Source: Aquipseudomonas alcaligenes NBRC 14159
Lineage (GTDB): Bacteria > Pseudomonadota > Gammaproteobacteria > Pseudomonadales > Pseudomonadaceae
Direction of reading: 5' to 3'
DNA length: 64,000 nucleotides
Assembly (NCBI RefSeq): GCF_000467105.1
Contig: NZ_BATI01000006.1
Location: 219,950 to 283,949 of the forward strand
Both the position numbers and the translations under genes were made by a program. The notes below the pieces were generated by a model, which was not told where the DNA came from, did no database searches, and saw nothing but the letters and a program-made list of their open reading frames with translations. Shown piece after piece: positions 1-8,456 of the stretch; position 1 is the first letter of the stretch, and every line of letters begins with the position of its first letter.

Positions 1-1207
1 ACAGGACGCCCAGGGGGTGCTGCAGCAGCTCGACGAAGTCGGCTCGCCGGCCACCGTGGCCAGCAACGGCCCGCGCTACTTCGGCTTCGTCATCGGCGCC
101 ACCCTCCCCGCCGCTGCGGCTGCCGAGCGCCTGGTGCTGGCCTGGGACCAGTGCGCTTCCTCATTCGACAACTCGCCGGTCGCCGACCGCCTGGAGAAGG
201 TCGCCGGGCGCTGGGTCTGCGAAGCCCTCGGCCTGCCCCGCGAAAGTGCGGTCGGCTTCGGCACCAGCGCCACCGCCTGCACCCTGGCCTGCCTCTCCGC
301 CGCCCGCCGCACGCTGCTGGCCCGCCTAGGCTGGGACTTCGATGCCGACGGCCTGATGGGCGCGCCGGAGATCCGCGTGGTGCTCTCGGAATCCGCGCAC
401 ATCACGGTGAAGAAGGCCCTGCGCATTCTCGGCTTCGGCATGAACCGCCTGCACTACGCCGCGGTCGATGCCCACGGGCGCATCGATCCGGCGCGCCTGC
501 CGGCGCTGGACGCGCGCACCCTGCTGATCCTGCAGGCCGGCGAAGTCAACACCGGCGAGTTCGACCACTTCGCCGAGCTGATCCCCAGGGCCCGCGAGGC
601 CGGCGCCTGGGTACATGTCGACGGCGCCTTCGGCCTGTGGGCCAGAGCCTCCTCCTCGGCGCACCTGGCCGAGGGCGTGGAGCTGGCCGACAGCTGGACC
701 AGCGACGGCCACAAGTGGCTGAACACCCCCTATGACAGCGCCATGGCAATCTGCCGCGACGCCGACGCCCTGGCCGCGGCGATGAACAGCGACGCCGCCT
801 ACGCCACGGCGAGCAAGGACGCGCAGAAGAATCTGACCCTGGAATTCTCCCGCCGCGCCCGCGGCGTGGCGATCTGGGCGGCGCTGGCCAGCCTCGGCCG
901 CGACGGCCTGCGCGAGATGATCGACCGCCATATCCGCCAGGCCGGCGAGCTGGCCGAGGCGCTGCGCGCCGGTGGCTACCAGGTGCTCAACCGCGTAGTA
1001 CTCAACCAGGTGCTGGTGCGCGGCGACTCGGATGAGCAGACCCTCGCCATCCGCGAGGCAGCCCAGGCATCGGGCGAGGTCTGGTTCGGTCCGACCGTCT
1101 GGCAGGGCCGCCCGGCGTTTCGCCTGAGCCTGTCGTCATGGCGCACCCGGGACGCGGACGTGCAGACCCTGGCCGATCTGCTGCTGCGCCTGAAGCGACA
1201 GCTCTGA
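1..1207 (+). CDS. Group II PLP-dependent decarboxylase-family protein (5' end outside window)
   Basis: The frame is open from the first bases of the window, so the true start lies upstream; about 400 residues are visible where the family usually has 450-500. It belongs to the fold-type I PLP enzymes of the glutamate/aromatic amino acid decarboxylase group. The visible SDGHKWLN motif carries the lysine expected to bind PLP, and VDGAFGLW upstream of it supplies the aspartate that contacts the pyridine nitrogen. The substrate (amino acid decarboxylation or a related reaction) cannot be decided from sequence. A folded CT-rich repeat separates it from alaC, so the two are probably not one transcript. 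Confidence 0.8.
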   Translation, partial: QDAQGVLQQLDEVGSPATVASNGPRYFGFVIGATLPAAAAAERLVLAWDQCASSFDNSPVADRLEKVAGRWVCEALGLPRESAVGFGTSATACTLACLSAARRTLLARLGWDFDADGLMGAPEIRVVLSESAHITVKKALRILGFGMNRLHYAAVDAHGRIDPARLPALDARTLLILQAGEVNTGEFDHFAELIPRAREAGAWVHVDGAFGLWARASSSAHLAEGVELADSWTSDGHKWLNTPYDSAMAICRDADALAAAMNSDAAYATASKDAQKNLTLEFSRRARGVAIWAALASLGRDGLREMIDRHIRQAGELAEALRAGGYQVLNRVVLNQVLVRGDSDEQTLAIREAAQASGEVWFGPTVWQGRPAFRLSLSSWRTRDADVQTLADLLLRLKRQL

Positions 1208-1211
1208 CGCA

Positions 1212-1310
1212 GCAACTCCCCTCTAACACTCGTGGAAGAGGGCTGAGGGAGAGGGTGTTGGCTCACAGCCCCTCTCCCCAGCCCTCTCCCGTAAACGGGA
1301 GAGGGAGCCA
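1212..1310. repeat. CT-rich intergenic inverted repeat
   Basis: The segment folds on itself. CCCTCTCCCG at 1282-1291 is a perfect inverted repeat of CGGGAGAGGG at 1296-1305 around TAAA. The stretch 1237-1254 is also an almost exact reverse complement of 1270-1286. A related element lies between atuE and atuF near 18276-18312. Such CCCTCTCCC-rich folded elements are common between genes in pseudomonads. It may act as a transcript-end hairpin for the upstream gene. Confidence 0.7.
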
Positions 1311-1495
1311 AAACGAGCCGCATGTACCCGACCCGCTGTGCAGACACGCCCCTGATTCCAACAACTGCTCCGTCCCATTGCCGCAGAACTGCTCTGGACA
1401 ACGGCAGGCCCGCCACCTTATCTTCGCGCCAGGCCACACACAGGTGGCCTGCGTCGCTCGGACGGTTCCGGGCGCTTACGTACTTCGAGGACAGC

Positions 1496-2752
1496 ATGGC
1501 TGACAATGCCAAGCGCCGCTTTGCGCGCATCGATCGTCTCCCCCCCTACGTTTTCAACATCACCGCCGAACTGAAGATGGCCGCCCGCCGCCGTGGCGAG
1601 GACATCATTGACTTCAGCATGGGCAATCCGGACGGCGCCACCCCGCCGCATATCGTCGAAAAGCTGGTGCAGGTCGCCCAGCGCGAAGACACCCACGGCT
1701 ACTCCACCTCCCGCGGCATCCCGCGCCTGCGCCGCGCCATCTCGCGCTGGTACAAGGACCGCTATGACGTGGAGATCGACCCGGAAAGCGAAGCCATCGT
1801 CACCATCGGTTCCAAGGAAGGTCTGGCGCACCTGATGCTGGCCACCCTGGACCACGGCGACACCGTGCTGGTGCCCAACCCCAGCTACCCCATCCACATC
1901 TACGGCGCAGTGATCGCCGGCGCCCAGGTGCGCTCGGTGCCGCTGGTACCGGGTGTGGATTTCTTCGCCGAGCTGGAGCGGGCCATCCGCGAAGCCATTC
2001 CGAAACCGAAGATGATGATCCTCGGCTTTCCCTCCAATCCCACCGCGCAATGCGTGGAGCTGGACTTCTTCGAGCGCGTGGTGGCCCTGGCCAAGCAGTA
2101 CGACGTGCTGGTGATCCACGACCTGGCCTACGCCGACATCGTCTACGACGGCTGGAAAGCCCCGTCGATCATGCAGGTGCCGGGCGCCAAGGACATCGCC
2201 GTGGAGTTCTTCACCCTGTCCAAGAGCTACAACATGGCCGGCTGGCGTATCGGCTTCATGGTCGGTAATCCGGAGCTGGTCAGCGCTCTGGCGCGGATCA
2301 AGAGCTACCACGACTATGGCACCTTCACCCCGCTGCAGGTGGCGGCCATCGCCGCCCTGGAAGGCGACCAGCAGTGCGTGCGCGATATTGCCGAGCAGTA
2401 CCGGCAGCGCCGCAACATGCTGGTCAAGGGCCTGCACGAGGCCGGCTGGATGGTGGAGAAGCCCAAGGCCTCCATGTACATCTGGGCCAAGATCCCCGAG
2501 CCCTATGCCCATATGGGCTCGCTGGAGTTCGCCAAGAAGCTGCTGCTGGAGGCCAAGGTCTGCGTATCGCCGGGCCTGGGCTTCGGCGATTATGGCGACG
2601 ACCATGTGCGCTTCGCCCTGATCGAGAACCAGGACCGTACCCGTCAGGCCATCCGCGGCATCAAGGCGATGTTCCGCGCCGATGGCCTGCTCGAGGCACC
2701 GCCCGCCAAGCCGAAACGCGCCACCGGCAAGGCCAAGCCTGCGGCGGTGTAA
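1496..2752 (+). CDS. alaC: Alanine transaminase (glutamate-pyruvate aminotransferase, AlaC type)
   Basis: A 418-aa cytoplasmic class I/II aminotransferase, predicted to make alanine from pyruvate and glutamate. The start at 1496 is chosen because GAGG lies 5 bases upstream and the protein then begins [20 protein letters not shown], as AlaC proteins do; the frame is open further upstream without such support. PLP-binding lysine is about residue 243 in [13 protein letters not shown], with PSNPTAQ and IHDLAYAD upstream as the usual cofactor contacts. The C-terminal 20 residues are a lysine/alanine/proline-rich tail. A strong intrinsic terminator follows directly, so it is transcribed alone. Confidence 0.9.
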   Translation: MADNAKRRFARIDRLPPYVFNITAELKMAARRRGEDIIDFSMGNPDGATPPHIVEKLVQVAQREDTHGYSTSRGIPRLRRAISRWYKDRYDVEIDPESEAIVTIGSKEGLAHLMLATLDHGDTVLVPNPSYPIHIYGAVIAGAQVRSVPLVPGVDFFAELERAIREAIPKPKMMILGFPSNPTAQCVELDFFERVVALAKQYDVLVIHDLAYADIVYDGWKAPSIMQVPGAKDIAVEFFTLSKSYNMAGWRIGFMVGNPELVSALARIKSYHDYGTFTPLQVAAIAALEGDQQCVRDIAEQYRQRRNMLVKGLHEAGWMVEKPKASMYIWAKIPEPYAHMGSLEFAKKLLLEAKVCVSPGLGFGDYGDDHVRFALIENQDRTRQAIRGIKAMFRADGLLEAPPAKPKRATGKAKPAAV

Positions 2753-2759
2753 GAAGGCC

Positions 2760-2790
2760 AAGGCCCCGACCCGAGTCGGGGCCTTTTCAT
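2760..2790 (+). terminator. Intrinsic terminator of alaC
   Basis: AAGGCCCCGAC (2760-2770) pairs perfectly with GTCGGGGCCTT (2775-2785) around a four-base loop, followed by TTTTC. It also separates alaC from the convergent lipoprotein gene. Confidence 0.9.
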
Positions 2791-2791
2791 T

Positions 2792-3178
2792 TCAGCCCGA
2801 GTAATCCAGCGCCGTCCAGGCCCGTGACAGGTCGCTGGCAATGCTGCAGCCGGGCCGCTCCAGGGCCTCGCCGGCACCATGCGCCAAGCGTGTCACCTCA
2901 CCCTCGCCACCGCGCTCGGTCAGCCACTGCAGGCGCCCGCAATTGGGCGTTTCGATCACGTAGCTGGCGGCGATGCTCGATTCCTGCCCCGGCAGCTTGA
3001 CCACGTCGAGCACCCTGCCGGCCTCCTCGACCCGTTTGCCATCACGCACCAGTACGGCCCAAGCCGCGCCGCCCTCGATCACCAGGTAGGCACCGTTGGC
3101 CTTGGGTTGTTCCAGCTGCGGCTGGGCACAGCCCGCCAGCATGGCCAACAGCAGAAATGTCATCAGCTTGTGGTGCAT
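2792..3178 (-). CDS. Small predicted lipoprotein, function unknown
   Basis: A 128-aa protein beginning with a short lipoprotein signal: MHHKLMTFLLLAMLAGC, lipidation cysteine at residue 17, followed by Ala-Gln, which favours the outer membrane. The start at 3178 is supported by AGGAG about 9 bases upstream; a second ATG five codons later would still keep the signal. No known domain is recognised. The mature part is hydrophilic with two cysteines (in ETPNCGR and ERPGCS) that could form a disulfide in the periplasm. It is divergent from the 103-aa gene at 3312. Confidence 0.75.
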   Translation of the reverse strand: MHHKLMTFLLLAMLAGCAQPQLEQPKANGAYLVIEGGAAWAVLVRDGKRVEEAGRVLDVVKLPGQESSIAASYVIETPNCGRLQWLTERGGEGEVTRLAHGAGEALERPGCSIASDLSRAWTALDYSG

Positions 3179-3229
3179 ATAAGCGACTCCTGTTCCGACT
3201 TCGGTTGCGATGCGCCGACGGCACTTGAG

Positions 3230-3245
3230 CTGTACTATTATCCAG
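3230..3245. promoter_or_regulatory. LexA-like box between divergent genes
   Basis: CTGT-N8-CCAG with an AT-rich centre and a TA flank, one base away from the gammaproteobacterial SOS consensus CTGT-N8-ACAG. It lies about 66 bases before the start of the 103-aa gene. It was recognised by eye only; binding is not shown. Confidence 0.45.
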
Positions 3246-3311
3246 TAGTGTTTATTTGTACAGTACTTTTCATTTACTCTTGTGCGGCCCTGGAACCCGA
3301 GGAGATCGACC

Positions 3312-3623
3312 ATGCTGGACGTACTGCAGCTGAAGAACAAAGTGAACCAGATGCCGCTGGAGAGCATCCGCGCCACGGTCGACGAGCTGCGCCTGGAAGG
3401 CCTGGTCACCGGCAGCAAGACGCCCTTCAGGCGCGTGCATTTCAATACCTGCTTCGCCGAGATCGAAGCGCTGCTGCAGCGTGCCGGCTATCACCGCCAG
3501 GTCGACGTGGTCGGCTACCAGGGCCAGGCCTACGCGCTGTTCGATCCCGGCCGCTGGGAGGCGGTGGAAGTGTTGCGCTGGCTCAAGGAATACGTCGAGG
3601 AGGCGCAACGCCAGCGCGTCTGA
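3312..3623 (+). CDS. Conserved hypothetical protein, 103 aa, possibly SOS-regulated
   Basis: A small, charged, probably cytoplasmic protein with no signal peptide or membrane segment. The start at 3312 follows GAGG at 3299-3302 and gives MLDVLQLKNKVNQMPLES; the frame is open 30 bases further upstream but without a better ribosome site. I recognise no family. The C-terminal half (WEAVEVLRWLKEYVEEAQRQ) should be a long helix. The interest lies in the promoter region, which carries a LexA-like box at 3230-3245. That suggests, but does not prove, induction by DNA damage. Confidence 0.7.
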   Translation: MLDVLQLKNKVNQMPLESIRATVDELRLEGLVTGSKTPFRRVHFNTCFAEIEALLQRAGYHRQVDVVGYQGQAYALFDPGRWEAVEVLRWLKEYVEEAQRQRV

Positions 3624-3830
3624 AGCGCCAGCGTTCCGAACCAAAAGCGTTCACGCCCGTGCAGGCCAGGCTCCTGCACGGTGCAGATCCACCTCCCGCC
3701 CCTGCGCCTGCCAGCGCCGCCCCCAGCCTTCACGGCAGCGCCTAAGCCACTGATTCACAAGCTATCTGCAAGCCAGCGAGGCGCATGACAGGCCCTCCGT
3801 TGCCGCCGACCACAGAGGGCGCGGAAAAAC
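3624..3830. other. Non-coding region upstream of the nitrate transporter promoter
   Basis: No convincing gene. It holds a perfect 9-bp dyad, CCGTGCAGG (3657-3665) with CCTGCACGG (3673-3681), which overlaps a second dyad CTGCAC-G-GTGCAG (3674-3686). These lie about 150 bases before the sigma-54 promoter, where enhancer sites usually sit, but the half-site spacing does not fit the classical NtrC site. The first dyad could equally be the transcript-end hairpin of the 103-aa gene. Confidence 0.4.
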
Positions 3831-3846
3831 TGGCAAGCCCCTTGCA
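3831..3846 (+). promoter_or_regulatory. Sigma-54 (RpoN) promoter of nrtABD
   Basis: TGGCA at 3831-3835 and TTGCA at 3842-3846. The invariant GG (3832-3833) and GC (3844-3845) are separated by exactly ten bases, the obligatory spacing for the -24/-12 elements. Transcription should begin near 3857-3859, giving a leader of about 128 bases. RpoN dependence fits nitrogen control through NtrC. Confidence 0.8.
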
Positions 3847-3870
3847 AAAGCCCTGTCAGATTCCAGCGCA

Positions 3871-3961
3871 GCACACCAACGGCGGTGAGCCGCGGATCAC
3901 GGACAACGGCGTCCGTCAGAACTCCCTCCCCCATCGGGCGTTCTGGCGTACGCCGTTTTTT
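3871..3961 (+). promoter_or_regulatory. Leader RNA: two-hairpin ANTAR (NasT-type) antitermination element plus terminator
   Basis: Hairpin 1: 3871-3877 pairs with 3884-3890 (one A-A mismatch) around hexaloop AACGGC. Hairpin 2: ACGGAC (3899-3904) pairs perfectly with GTCCGT (3911-3916) around an identical hexaloop AACGGC (3905-3910). Both loops carry A at position 1 and G at position 4, the signature read by ANTAR-domain antiterminators such as NasT/NasR. The loop and 3' arm of hairpin 2 also form the 5' side of a terminator: 3905-3922 pairs with 3940-3957 (one mismatch, one G-U), ending in six T (3956-3961). The two structures exclude each other. The start codon of nrtA is 25 bases further on. 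Confidence 0.85.
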
Positions 3962-3985
3962 ATTGCCCATGACAAGGAACACCCC

Positions 3986-5269
3986 ATGAGTGAGCGTGAT
4001 TCGAAAAAACCGGTCGACAACAGCCGCCGCAATTTCCTCAAGCAGTCCATCGCCATCGCCGGCACCGTTGGCGGCATCGCCGCCCTCGGCCTGTCCGCCC
4101 CTGGCTTCCTGCGCAGCGCCGCCTACGCCGCCGGCTCCGATGCCCCGGAAAAAGCCGCGCTGAAGATCGGCTTCATTCCGCTGACCGACTGCGCCTCGGT
4201 GGTGGTCGCCGCCACCCAGGGCTTCGCCGCCAAGTACGGCCTGAGCATCACGCCGAGCAAGGAGGCCTCCTGGGCCGGTGTGCGCGACAAGCTCAACACC
4301 GGCGAGCTGGATGCCTCGCATGTGCTCTACGGCATGATGTACGGCTCCCAGCTGGGCGTCGCCGGCCCGCAGAAGGACATGGCGGTGCTCATGGGCCTGA
4401 ACCAGAACGGCCAGGCCATCACCCTCTCCAAGCAGCTCAAGGAAGCCGGCGTCACCACCGGCGAGCAGCTTGCCGCGCATATCAAAAAGGGCGGCAACCC
4501 GCTGACCTTCGCCCAGACCTTCCCCACCGGCACGCACGCCATGTGGCTTTACTACTGGCTGGCCCACCACGGCATCAACCCCTTCACCGACGTCAAGACC
4601 ATCACCGTGCCGCCGCCGCAGATGGTGGCCAACATGCGCGTTGGCAACATGGACGGCTTCTGCGTCGGCGAGCCCTGGGGCGCGCGGGCGATTCACGACA
4701 AGATCGGCTTTACCGCCGTCACCACCCAGCAGATCTGGGCCGACCACCCGGAGAAAGTGCTGGGCTGCTCGCGCGAGTTCGTCGAGCAGAACCCCAACAC
4801 CGCACGCGCCCTGGTCATGGCCCTGCTCGACGCCAGCCGCTTCATCGAGGCCAGCGCGGAAAACAAGAAGGCCACTGCCAAGCTGATTTCCGGCAAGGCC
4901 TACGTCAACGCGCCGGCCGAAGTCATCGAACAGCGCTTCCTCGGCCACTACGAGGACGGCCTGGGCAACAGCTGGCAGGACCAACACGCCATGGCCTTCT
5001 GCAAGGACGGCAGCGTGAACTTCCCCTACCACTCCGATGGCATGTGGTTCCTCACCCAGTTCAAGCGCTGGGGCCTGCTCAAGGACGATCCGGACTACGC
5101 CGCCGTGGCCGCCCAGGTCAACCAGACCAAGCTCTACAGCGAGGCGGCCAACGCCCTCGGCCTGGCCGTACCGAGCAGCCCGCTGCGCGCCAGCACGCTG
5201 ATCGACGGCAAGGTCTGGGACGGTTCCAACCCGGCCGCCTACGCCGCGTCCTTCGCGATCAAGGCCTGA
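3986..5269 (+). CDS. nrtA: Nitrate/nitrite ABC transporter, periplasmic binding protein (NrtA/NasF family)
   Basis: A 427-aa substrate-binding protein of the NrtA/CmpA family, expected to capture nitrate or nitrite in the periplasm for assimilation. The N-terminus has a twin-arginine signal (SRRNFLKQS at residues 13-21, hydrophobic segment, cleavage near AYAAG), so it should be exported folded by Tat. The start at 3986 has AAGGA at 3975-3979. KIGFIPLTDCASVV opens the mature binding domain. It heads a three-gene transporter operon. Cyanate or bicarbonate relatives exist, but the sigma-54 promoter and ANTAR-type leader argue for nitrate/nitrite. Confidence 0.88.
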   Translation: MSERDSKKPVDNSRRNFLKQSIAIAGTVGGIAALGLSAPGFLRSAAYAAGSDAPEKAALKIGFIPLTDCASVVVAATQGFAAKYGLSITPSKEASWAGVRDKLNTGELDASHVLYGMMYGSQLGVAGPQKDMAVLMGLNQNGQAITLSKQLKEAGVTTGEQLAAHIKKGGNPLTFAQTFPTGTHAMWLYYWLAHHGINPFTDVKTITVPPPQMVANMRVGNMDGFCVGEPWGARAIHDKIGFTAVTTQQIWADHPEKVLGCSREFVEQNPNTARALVMALLDASRFIEASAENKKATAKLISGKAYVNAPAEVIEQRFLGHYEDGLGNSWQDQHAMAFCKDGSVNFPYHSDGMWFLTQFKRWGLLKDDPDYAAVAAQVNQTKLYSEAANALGLAVPSSPLRASTLIDGKVWDGSNPAAYAASFAIKA

Positions 5270-5283
5270 GGAGGTAAGTGAGC

Positions 5284-6141
5284 ATGAATGCCCCAGTCAA
5301 CGCGCCACTGCCGGTGGTCAAAGCCGCCACGTCCAGCGTGCCTCCGCGTCCGGCATCGCCGGGCGCGGAGGCGCTCGCCGCCCTGTGCAAGGCGGCCATC
5401 CCGCCACTGCTCGGCATCGCCCTGTTCATCGGCCTATGGGCCCTGGTGGCGGCGCGCAGCGAAGGCCTACCGGGGCCGCTGTCGACCTGGCACTCGGCCA
5501 TCGAGCTGTTCGCCGACCCGTTCTACGACAACGGCCCCAACGACATGGGTATCGGCTGGAACATCCTCAACTCGCTGGGCCGGGTCGGCGTCGGCTTCGG
5601 CCTGGCGGCGCTGATCGGCATTCCGCTGGGCTTTGCCATCGGCCGCTTCGCCTTCCTCGCCGGCATGCTCGCGCCGATCATCAGCCTGCTGCGCCCGGTG
5701 TCGCCACTGGCCTGGCTGCCGATCGGCCTGCTGGTGTTCGAGGCCGCCGGCCCCGCTTCGATCTGGGTGATATTCATCAGCTCGATCTGGCCGATCATCC
5801 TCAACACTGCCGCCGGCGTGGCCAGCGTGCCGCAGGACTACCTCAACGTGGCCCGCGTGCTCAAGCTGTCGGAGTTCAAGGTGCTGACGCGCATCCTGTT
5901 CCCCGCCGTGCTGCCGCACCTGATGACCGGCATCCGCCTGGCCATCGGCGTGGCCTGGCTGGTGATCGTCGCCGCGGAAATGCTCACCGGCGGCATCGGC
6001 CTGGGCTTCTGGGTGTGGGACGAGTGGAACAACCTCAACGTCGAACACATCCTCATCGCCATCATCATCGTCGGCCTGGTCGGCCTGGCCCTGGAGCAGG
6101 CGCTCCTGCTGCTGGCCAAGCGCTTCGACTACGCGAATTAA
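5284..6141 (+). CDS. nrtB: Nitrate/nitrite ABC transporter, permease (NrtB family)
   Basis: A 285-aa inner-membrane permease of the NrtB/SsuC type with about six hydrophobic segments. The ATP-binding protein contact loop is visible around AARVLKLSEFKVLTRILFPA with the conserved downstream glycine and proline pattern. I place the start at ATG 5284, nine bases after GGAGG (5270-5274); a GTG six bases earlier would be too close to that site. The first 35 residues are a proline/alanine-rich cytoplasmic tail. It follows nrtA by 14 bases and is co-transcribed. Confidence 0.88.
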   Translation: MNAPVNAPLPVVKAATSSVPPRPASPGAEALAALCKAAIPPLLGIALFIGLWALVAARSEGLPGPLSTWHSAIELFADPFYDNGPNDMGIGWNILNSLGRVGVGFGLAALIGIPLGFAIGRFAFLAGMLAPIISLLRPVSPLAWLPIGLLVFEAAGPASIWVIFISSIWPIILNTAAGVASVPQDYLNVARVLKLSEFKVLTRILFPAVLPHLMTGIRLAIGVAWLVIVAAEMLTGGIGLGFWVWDEWNNLNVEHILIAIIIVGLVGLALEQALLLLAKRFDYAN

Positions 6142-6151
6142 GGAGCCGTGC

Positions 6152-6943
6152 ATGGACAAGTTCGTCGAGCTGACCGCCGTCAGCAAACACTTCGACACCA
6201 AGAAGGGGCGCTTCCAGGCCCTCAGTGACGTCAACCTGAGCATCGCCAAGGGCGAGTTCGTCTCGCTGATCGGCCACTCCGGCTGCGGCAAATCCACCGT
6301 GCTCAACCTGATCGCCGGCCTGCTGGAAGCCAGCGAGGGCGGGCTGATCTGCAACGGCCGCGAGATCGACGGCCCCGGCCCGGAGCGCGCCGTAGTGTTC
6401 CAGAACCACAGCCTGCTGCCCTGGATGACCTGCTTCGGTAACGTCCACTTGGCGGTAGAACGAGTATTCGGCGGCAAGGAAAGCAAGGCGCAGCTGAAGG
6501 AACGCACCCTGCAGGCGCTCAATATGGTGGGCCTGAGCCACGCTACTCACAAGCACCCCAACGAGATCTCCGGCGGCATGAAGCAGCGCGTCGGCATCGC
6601 CCGCGCGCTGGCCATGGAGCCCAAGGTGCTGCTGATGGACGAGCCCTTTGGCGCCCTCGATGCCCTGACCCGCGCCCACCTGCAGGACGAGCTGCTGCGC
6701 ATCGTCGGCCAGACCCACAGCACCGTGGTGATGGTGACCCATGACGTGGACGAGGCAGTGCTGCTGTCGGATCGCATCGTGATGATGACCAACGGCCCGG
6801 CGGCGACCATCGGCGACATCGTCCGCGTCGAGCTGGCGCGCCCACGCGACCGCCTGGCCCTGGCCAACGACAGCCAGTACCACGAGTACCGCACGGCCGT
6901 GCTGGAGTTCCTCTACCAGCGCCAGCAACGCCCCGCGGCTTGA
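6152..6943 (+). CDS. nrtD: Nitrate/nitrite ABC transporter, ATP-binding protein (NrtD type)
   Basis: A 263-aa ABC ATPase that powers uptake through NrtB. Walker A is GHSGCGKST (41-49), the Q-loop is in VVFQNHSLLPW, the signature is SGGMKQR, Walker B is VLLMDEP with the following D-loop ALD, and the switch histidine is in VTHDVDEA. Unlike NrtC it has no C-terminal binding-protein-like domain, so the NrtD-type name fits. AAGGAG precedes the start, ten bases after nrtB. An intrinsic terminator 16 bases downstream closes the operon. Confidence 0.9.
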   Translation: MDKFVELTAVSKHFDTKKGRFQALSDVNLSIAKGEFVSLIGHSGCGKSTVLNLIAGLLEASEGGLICNGREIDGPGPERAVVFQNHSLLPWMTCFGNVHLAVERVFGGKESKAQLKERTLQALNMVGLSHATHKHPNEISGGMKQRVGIARALAMEPKVLLMDEPFGALDALTRAHLQDELLRIVGQTHSTVVMVTHDVDEAVLLSDRIVMMTNGPAATIGDIVRVELARPRDRLALANDSQYHEYRTAVLEFLYQRQQRPAA

Positions 6944-6959
6944 GCACGAAGGCATGATC

Positions 6960-6985
6960 AGCCCGGCCAGGTGCCGGGCTTTTTC
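6960..6985 (+). terminator. Intrinsic terminator of nrtABD
   Basis: AGCCCGGC (6960-6967) pairs perfectly with GCCGGGCT (6973-6980), followed by TTTTTCT. Confidence 0.9.
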
Positions 6986-6999
6986 TCGCCGCACGGCTA

Positions 7000-7866
7000 T
7001 CAGGGCTGCGCCAAAGCCATCTCGCGCGGACTGCCTGTCGAGGTCGCCAGCCACTGACCGATGCAGTCGACCACAGACTGTGGGGCACGCAGCCAGGCGC
7101 TGTGCGGGTTCTCCTGCGGCGGGCGCGGCGAAGCCAGATAGAGCAGCTGCGGCTCGACCTGGATCAGTTCGGCCAGGCCCTGCGTGGAGGCGGGCGGGGC
7201 AAACTTGTCGCCCTCGATCTGGATGTACAGCGAGGCCACCCGGTTGCGCGCCGCCGGCGCCAGGGTCAGGTCCAGATGGCGATAATGACCAGTGAAAGCC
7301 ACCCGCCCCCAGTCGCGCATCAGCGAGCGCGCCTCACGGCCACCAAAGCCAAGGCGCTGTCCGGGCAGATGACCGAGCAGGCTGGCGAGCAGCCCGAACA
7401 GCAGCGCCACACTCGGGGTCAGCAAGCGACTCGGCCCCTGCCAGTGGCGGTAGTGGATATTGCCGCAGGCCACACCGATCACCGCCACCGGGCTGTCCGG
7501 GTTGGCGGCAGCATAGAGGGTGGCGATATGGCCGCCGAGGCTGTGCCCCAGCAGCACGGGGACGGCCTGGGGAAAATGCCGTCGCGCCAGCTGCAACAGC
7601 TTGGGCAGGAATTCCTCGACCAGCTGGCGGTAGCCGTAATTGAAGCGCCAGCCAGGCCGCGGCAGACTCTCGCCCTGCCCCGGCCAGTCGGCTACCAGCA
7701 CGTTGTGACCGGCCGCCACCAGGCGCTGGGCCAGGCCCGCATACTTGCGCGCCGTGACGCCCAGGGCCGGCAGGATCACCAGAGTTCTGCTCGCTTCGGG
7801 GTGCGCCGCATAAAGCGTGACCGGGCAATGGAACTTGCCACCGGCGAACTGTAGGGCATCGACCAT
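7000..7866 (-). CDS. Alpha/beta hydrolase
   Basis: A 288-aa soluble alpha/beta-hydrolase. The nucleophile elbow GHSLGGH puts the catalytic serine at about residue 109. The acid is probably in IEGDKFAPP and the histidine in ENPHSAW, in the right order. DWPGQGES is the usual oxyanion-region strand-loop. I use the ATG at 7866, eight bases after AGGAG; a GTG nine bases upstream would overlap that site. The substrate is unknown: esterase, lipase or thioesterase are all possible. It is monocistronic and convergent with nrtD. Confidence 0.75.
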   Translation of the reverse strand: MVDALQFAGGKFHCPVTLYAAHPEASRTLVILPALGVTARKYAGLAQRLVAAGHNVLVADWPGQGESLPRPGWRFNYGYRQLVEEFLPKLLQLARRHFPQAVPVLLGHSLGGHIATLYAAANPDSPVAVIGVACGNIHYRHWQGPSRLLTPSVALLFGLLASLLGHLPGQRLGFGGREARSLMRDWGRVAFTGHYRHLDLTLAPAARNRVASLYIQIEGDKFAPPASTQGLAELIQVEPQLLYLASPRPPQENPHSAWLRAPQSVVDCIGQWLATSTGSPREMALAQP

Positions 7867-8024
7867 GGCACTCACTCCTGTTGCTGTTGCGGCGAATCTA
7901 GGGCAAATGCTCTAGCAATTCCACCGCGCGCAGAGCGGACATCTCCGTCTGAAGTCCCCCGGAAAAGAGGCAAAAAAATGCCGCGATGTTCGCGGCGGGA
8001 GAGGTGAGCCAGAGTCGGCCTGTA

Positions 8025-8219
8025 TCAACCGTGATGCTCCACTTCCTGTGTGACAGGAAGATGAACGGCCGGCACGGGCAGGTCATGCAGGGCATCCAGG
8101 CGTTGCTGCAGGCGCTCGACGAACCGCCCGGCGTCCGCCTGGCTGCGGAATGGCACAGCGCAGCCGTCCAGCCTGACGATCCAGCCACCCGGGGCCGCTT
8201 CGGTCACGCTAATGTCCAT
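8025..8219 (-). CDS. Hypothetical small protein, 64 aa
   Basis: Starts at ATG 8219 with GGGGAG 8-9 bases upstream. It begins MDISVTEAAPGGWIVRLDG and ends in a histidine-rich tail. The pattern (two short strands, then FRSQADAGRFVERLQQRLD as a helix) resembles small DUF2188-like or phasin-unrelated stand-alone folds, but I cannot assign a family. No signal or membrane segment. Support is the ribosome site and an amino acid composition that looks coding; the call stays tentative. Confidence 0.5.
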   Translation of the reverse strand: MDISVTEAAPGGWIVRLDGCAVPFRSQADAGRFVERLQQRLDALHDLPVPAVHLPVTQEVEHHG

Positions 8220-8456
8220 GATGTTCTCCCCTCTGGGTAATGGCCAAGGCCAGGCGAGCATAGGCCAGCGTCGTGGCCGCTCGAAAGTTCGATTTCGTCT
8301 AGGCCCATAACCGATCATGCTGAACCAGATGAAGGCATGCGCCGCTCTAAGTCGCACGTCCAGGGACCTTTTGCTGCGCCAGATTGAAGCAGCGCCAGGT
8401 TGCCGGGAGATGACAGCGGGCGCTATCGTGGGGCATTGACCTCAAAGGAGCGCCCC

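Noticed and set aside
3657..3686. Possible NtrC enhancer sites
   Set aside because: GTGCA/TGCAC half-sites are present at a suitable distance, but orientation and spacing do not match the classical NtrC site, so I did not call them.
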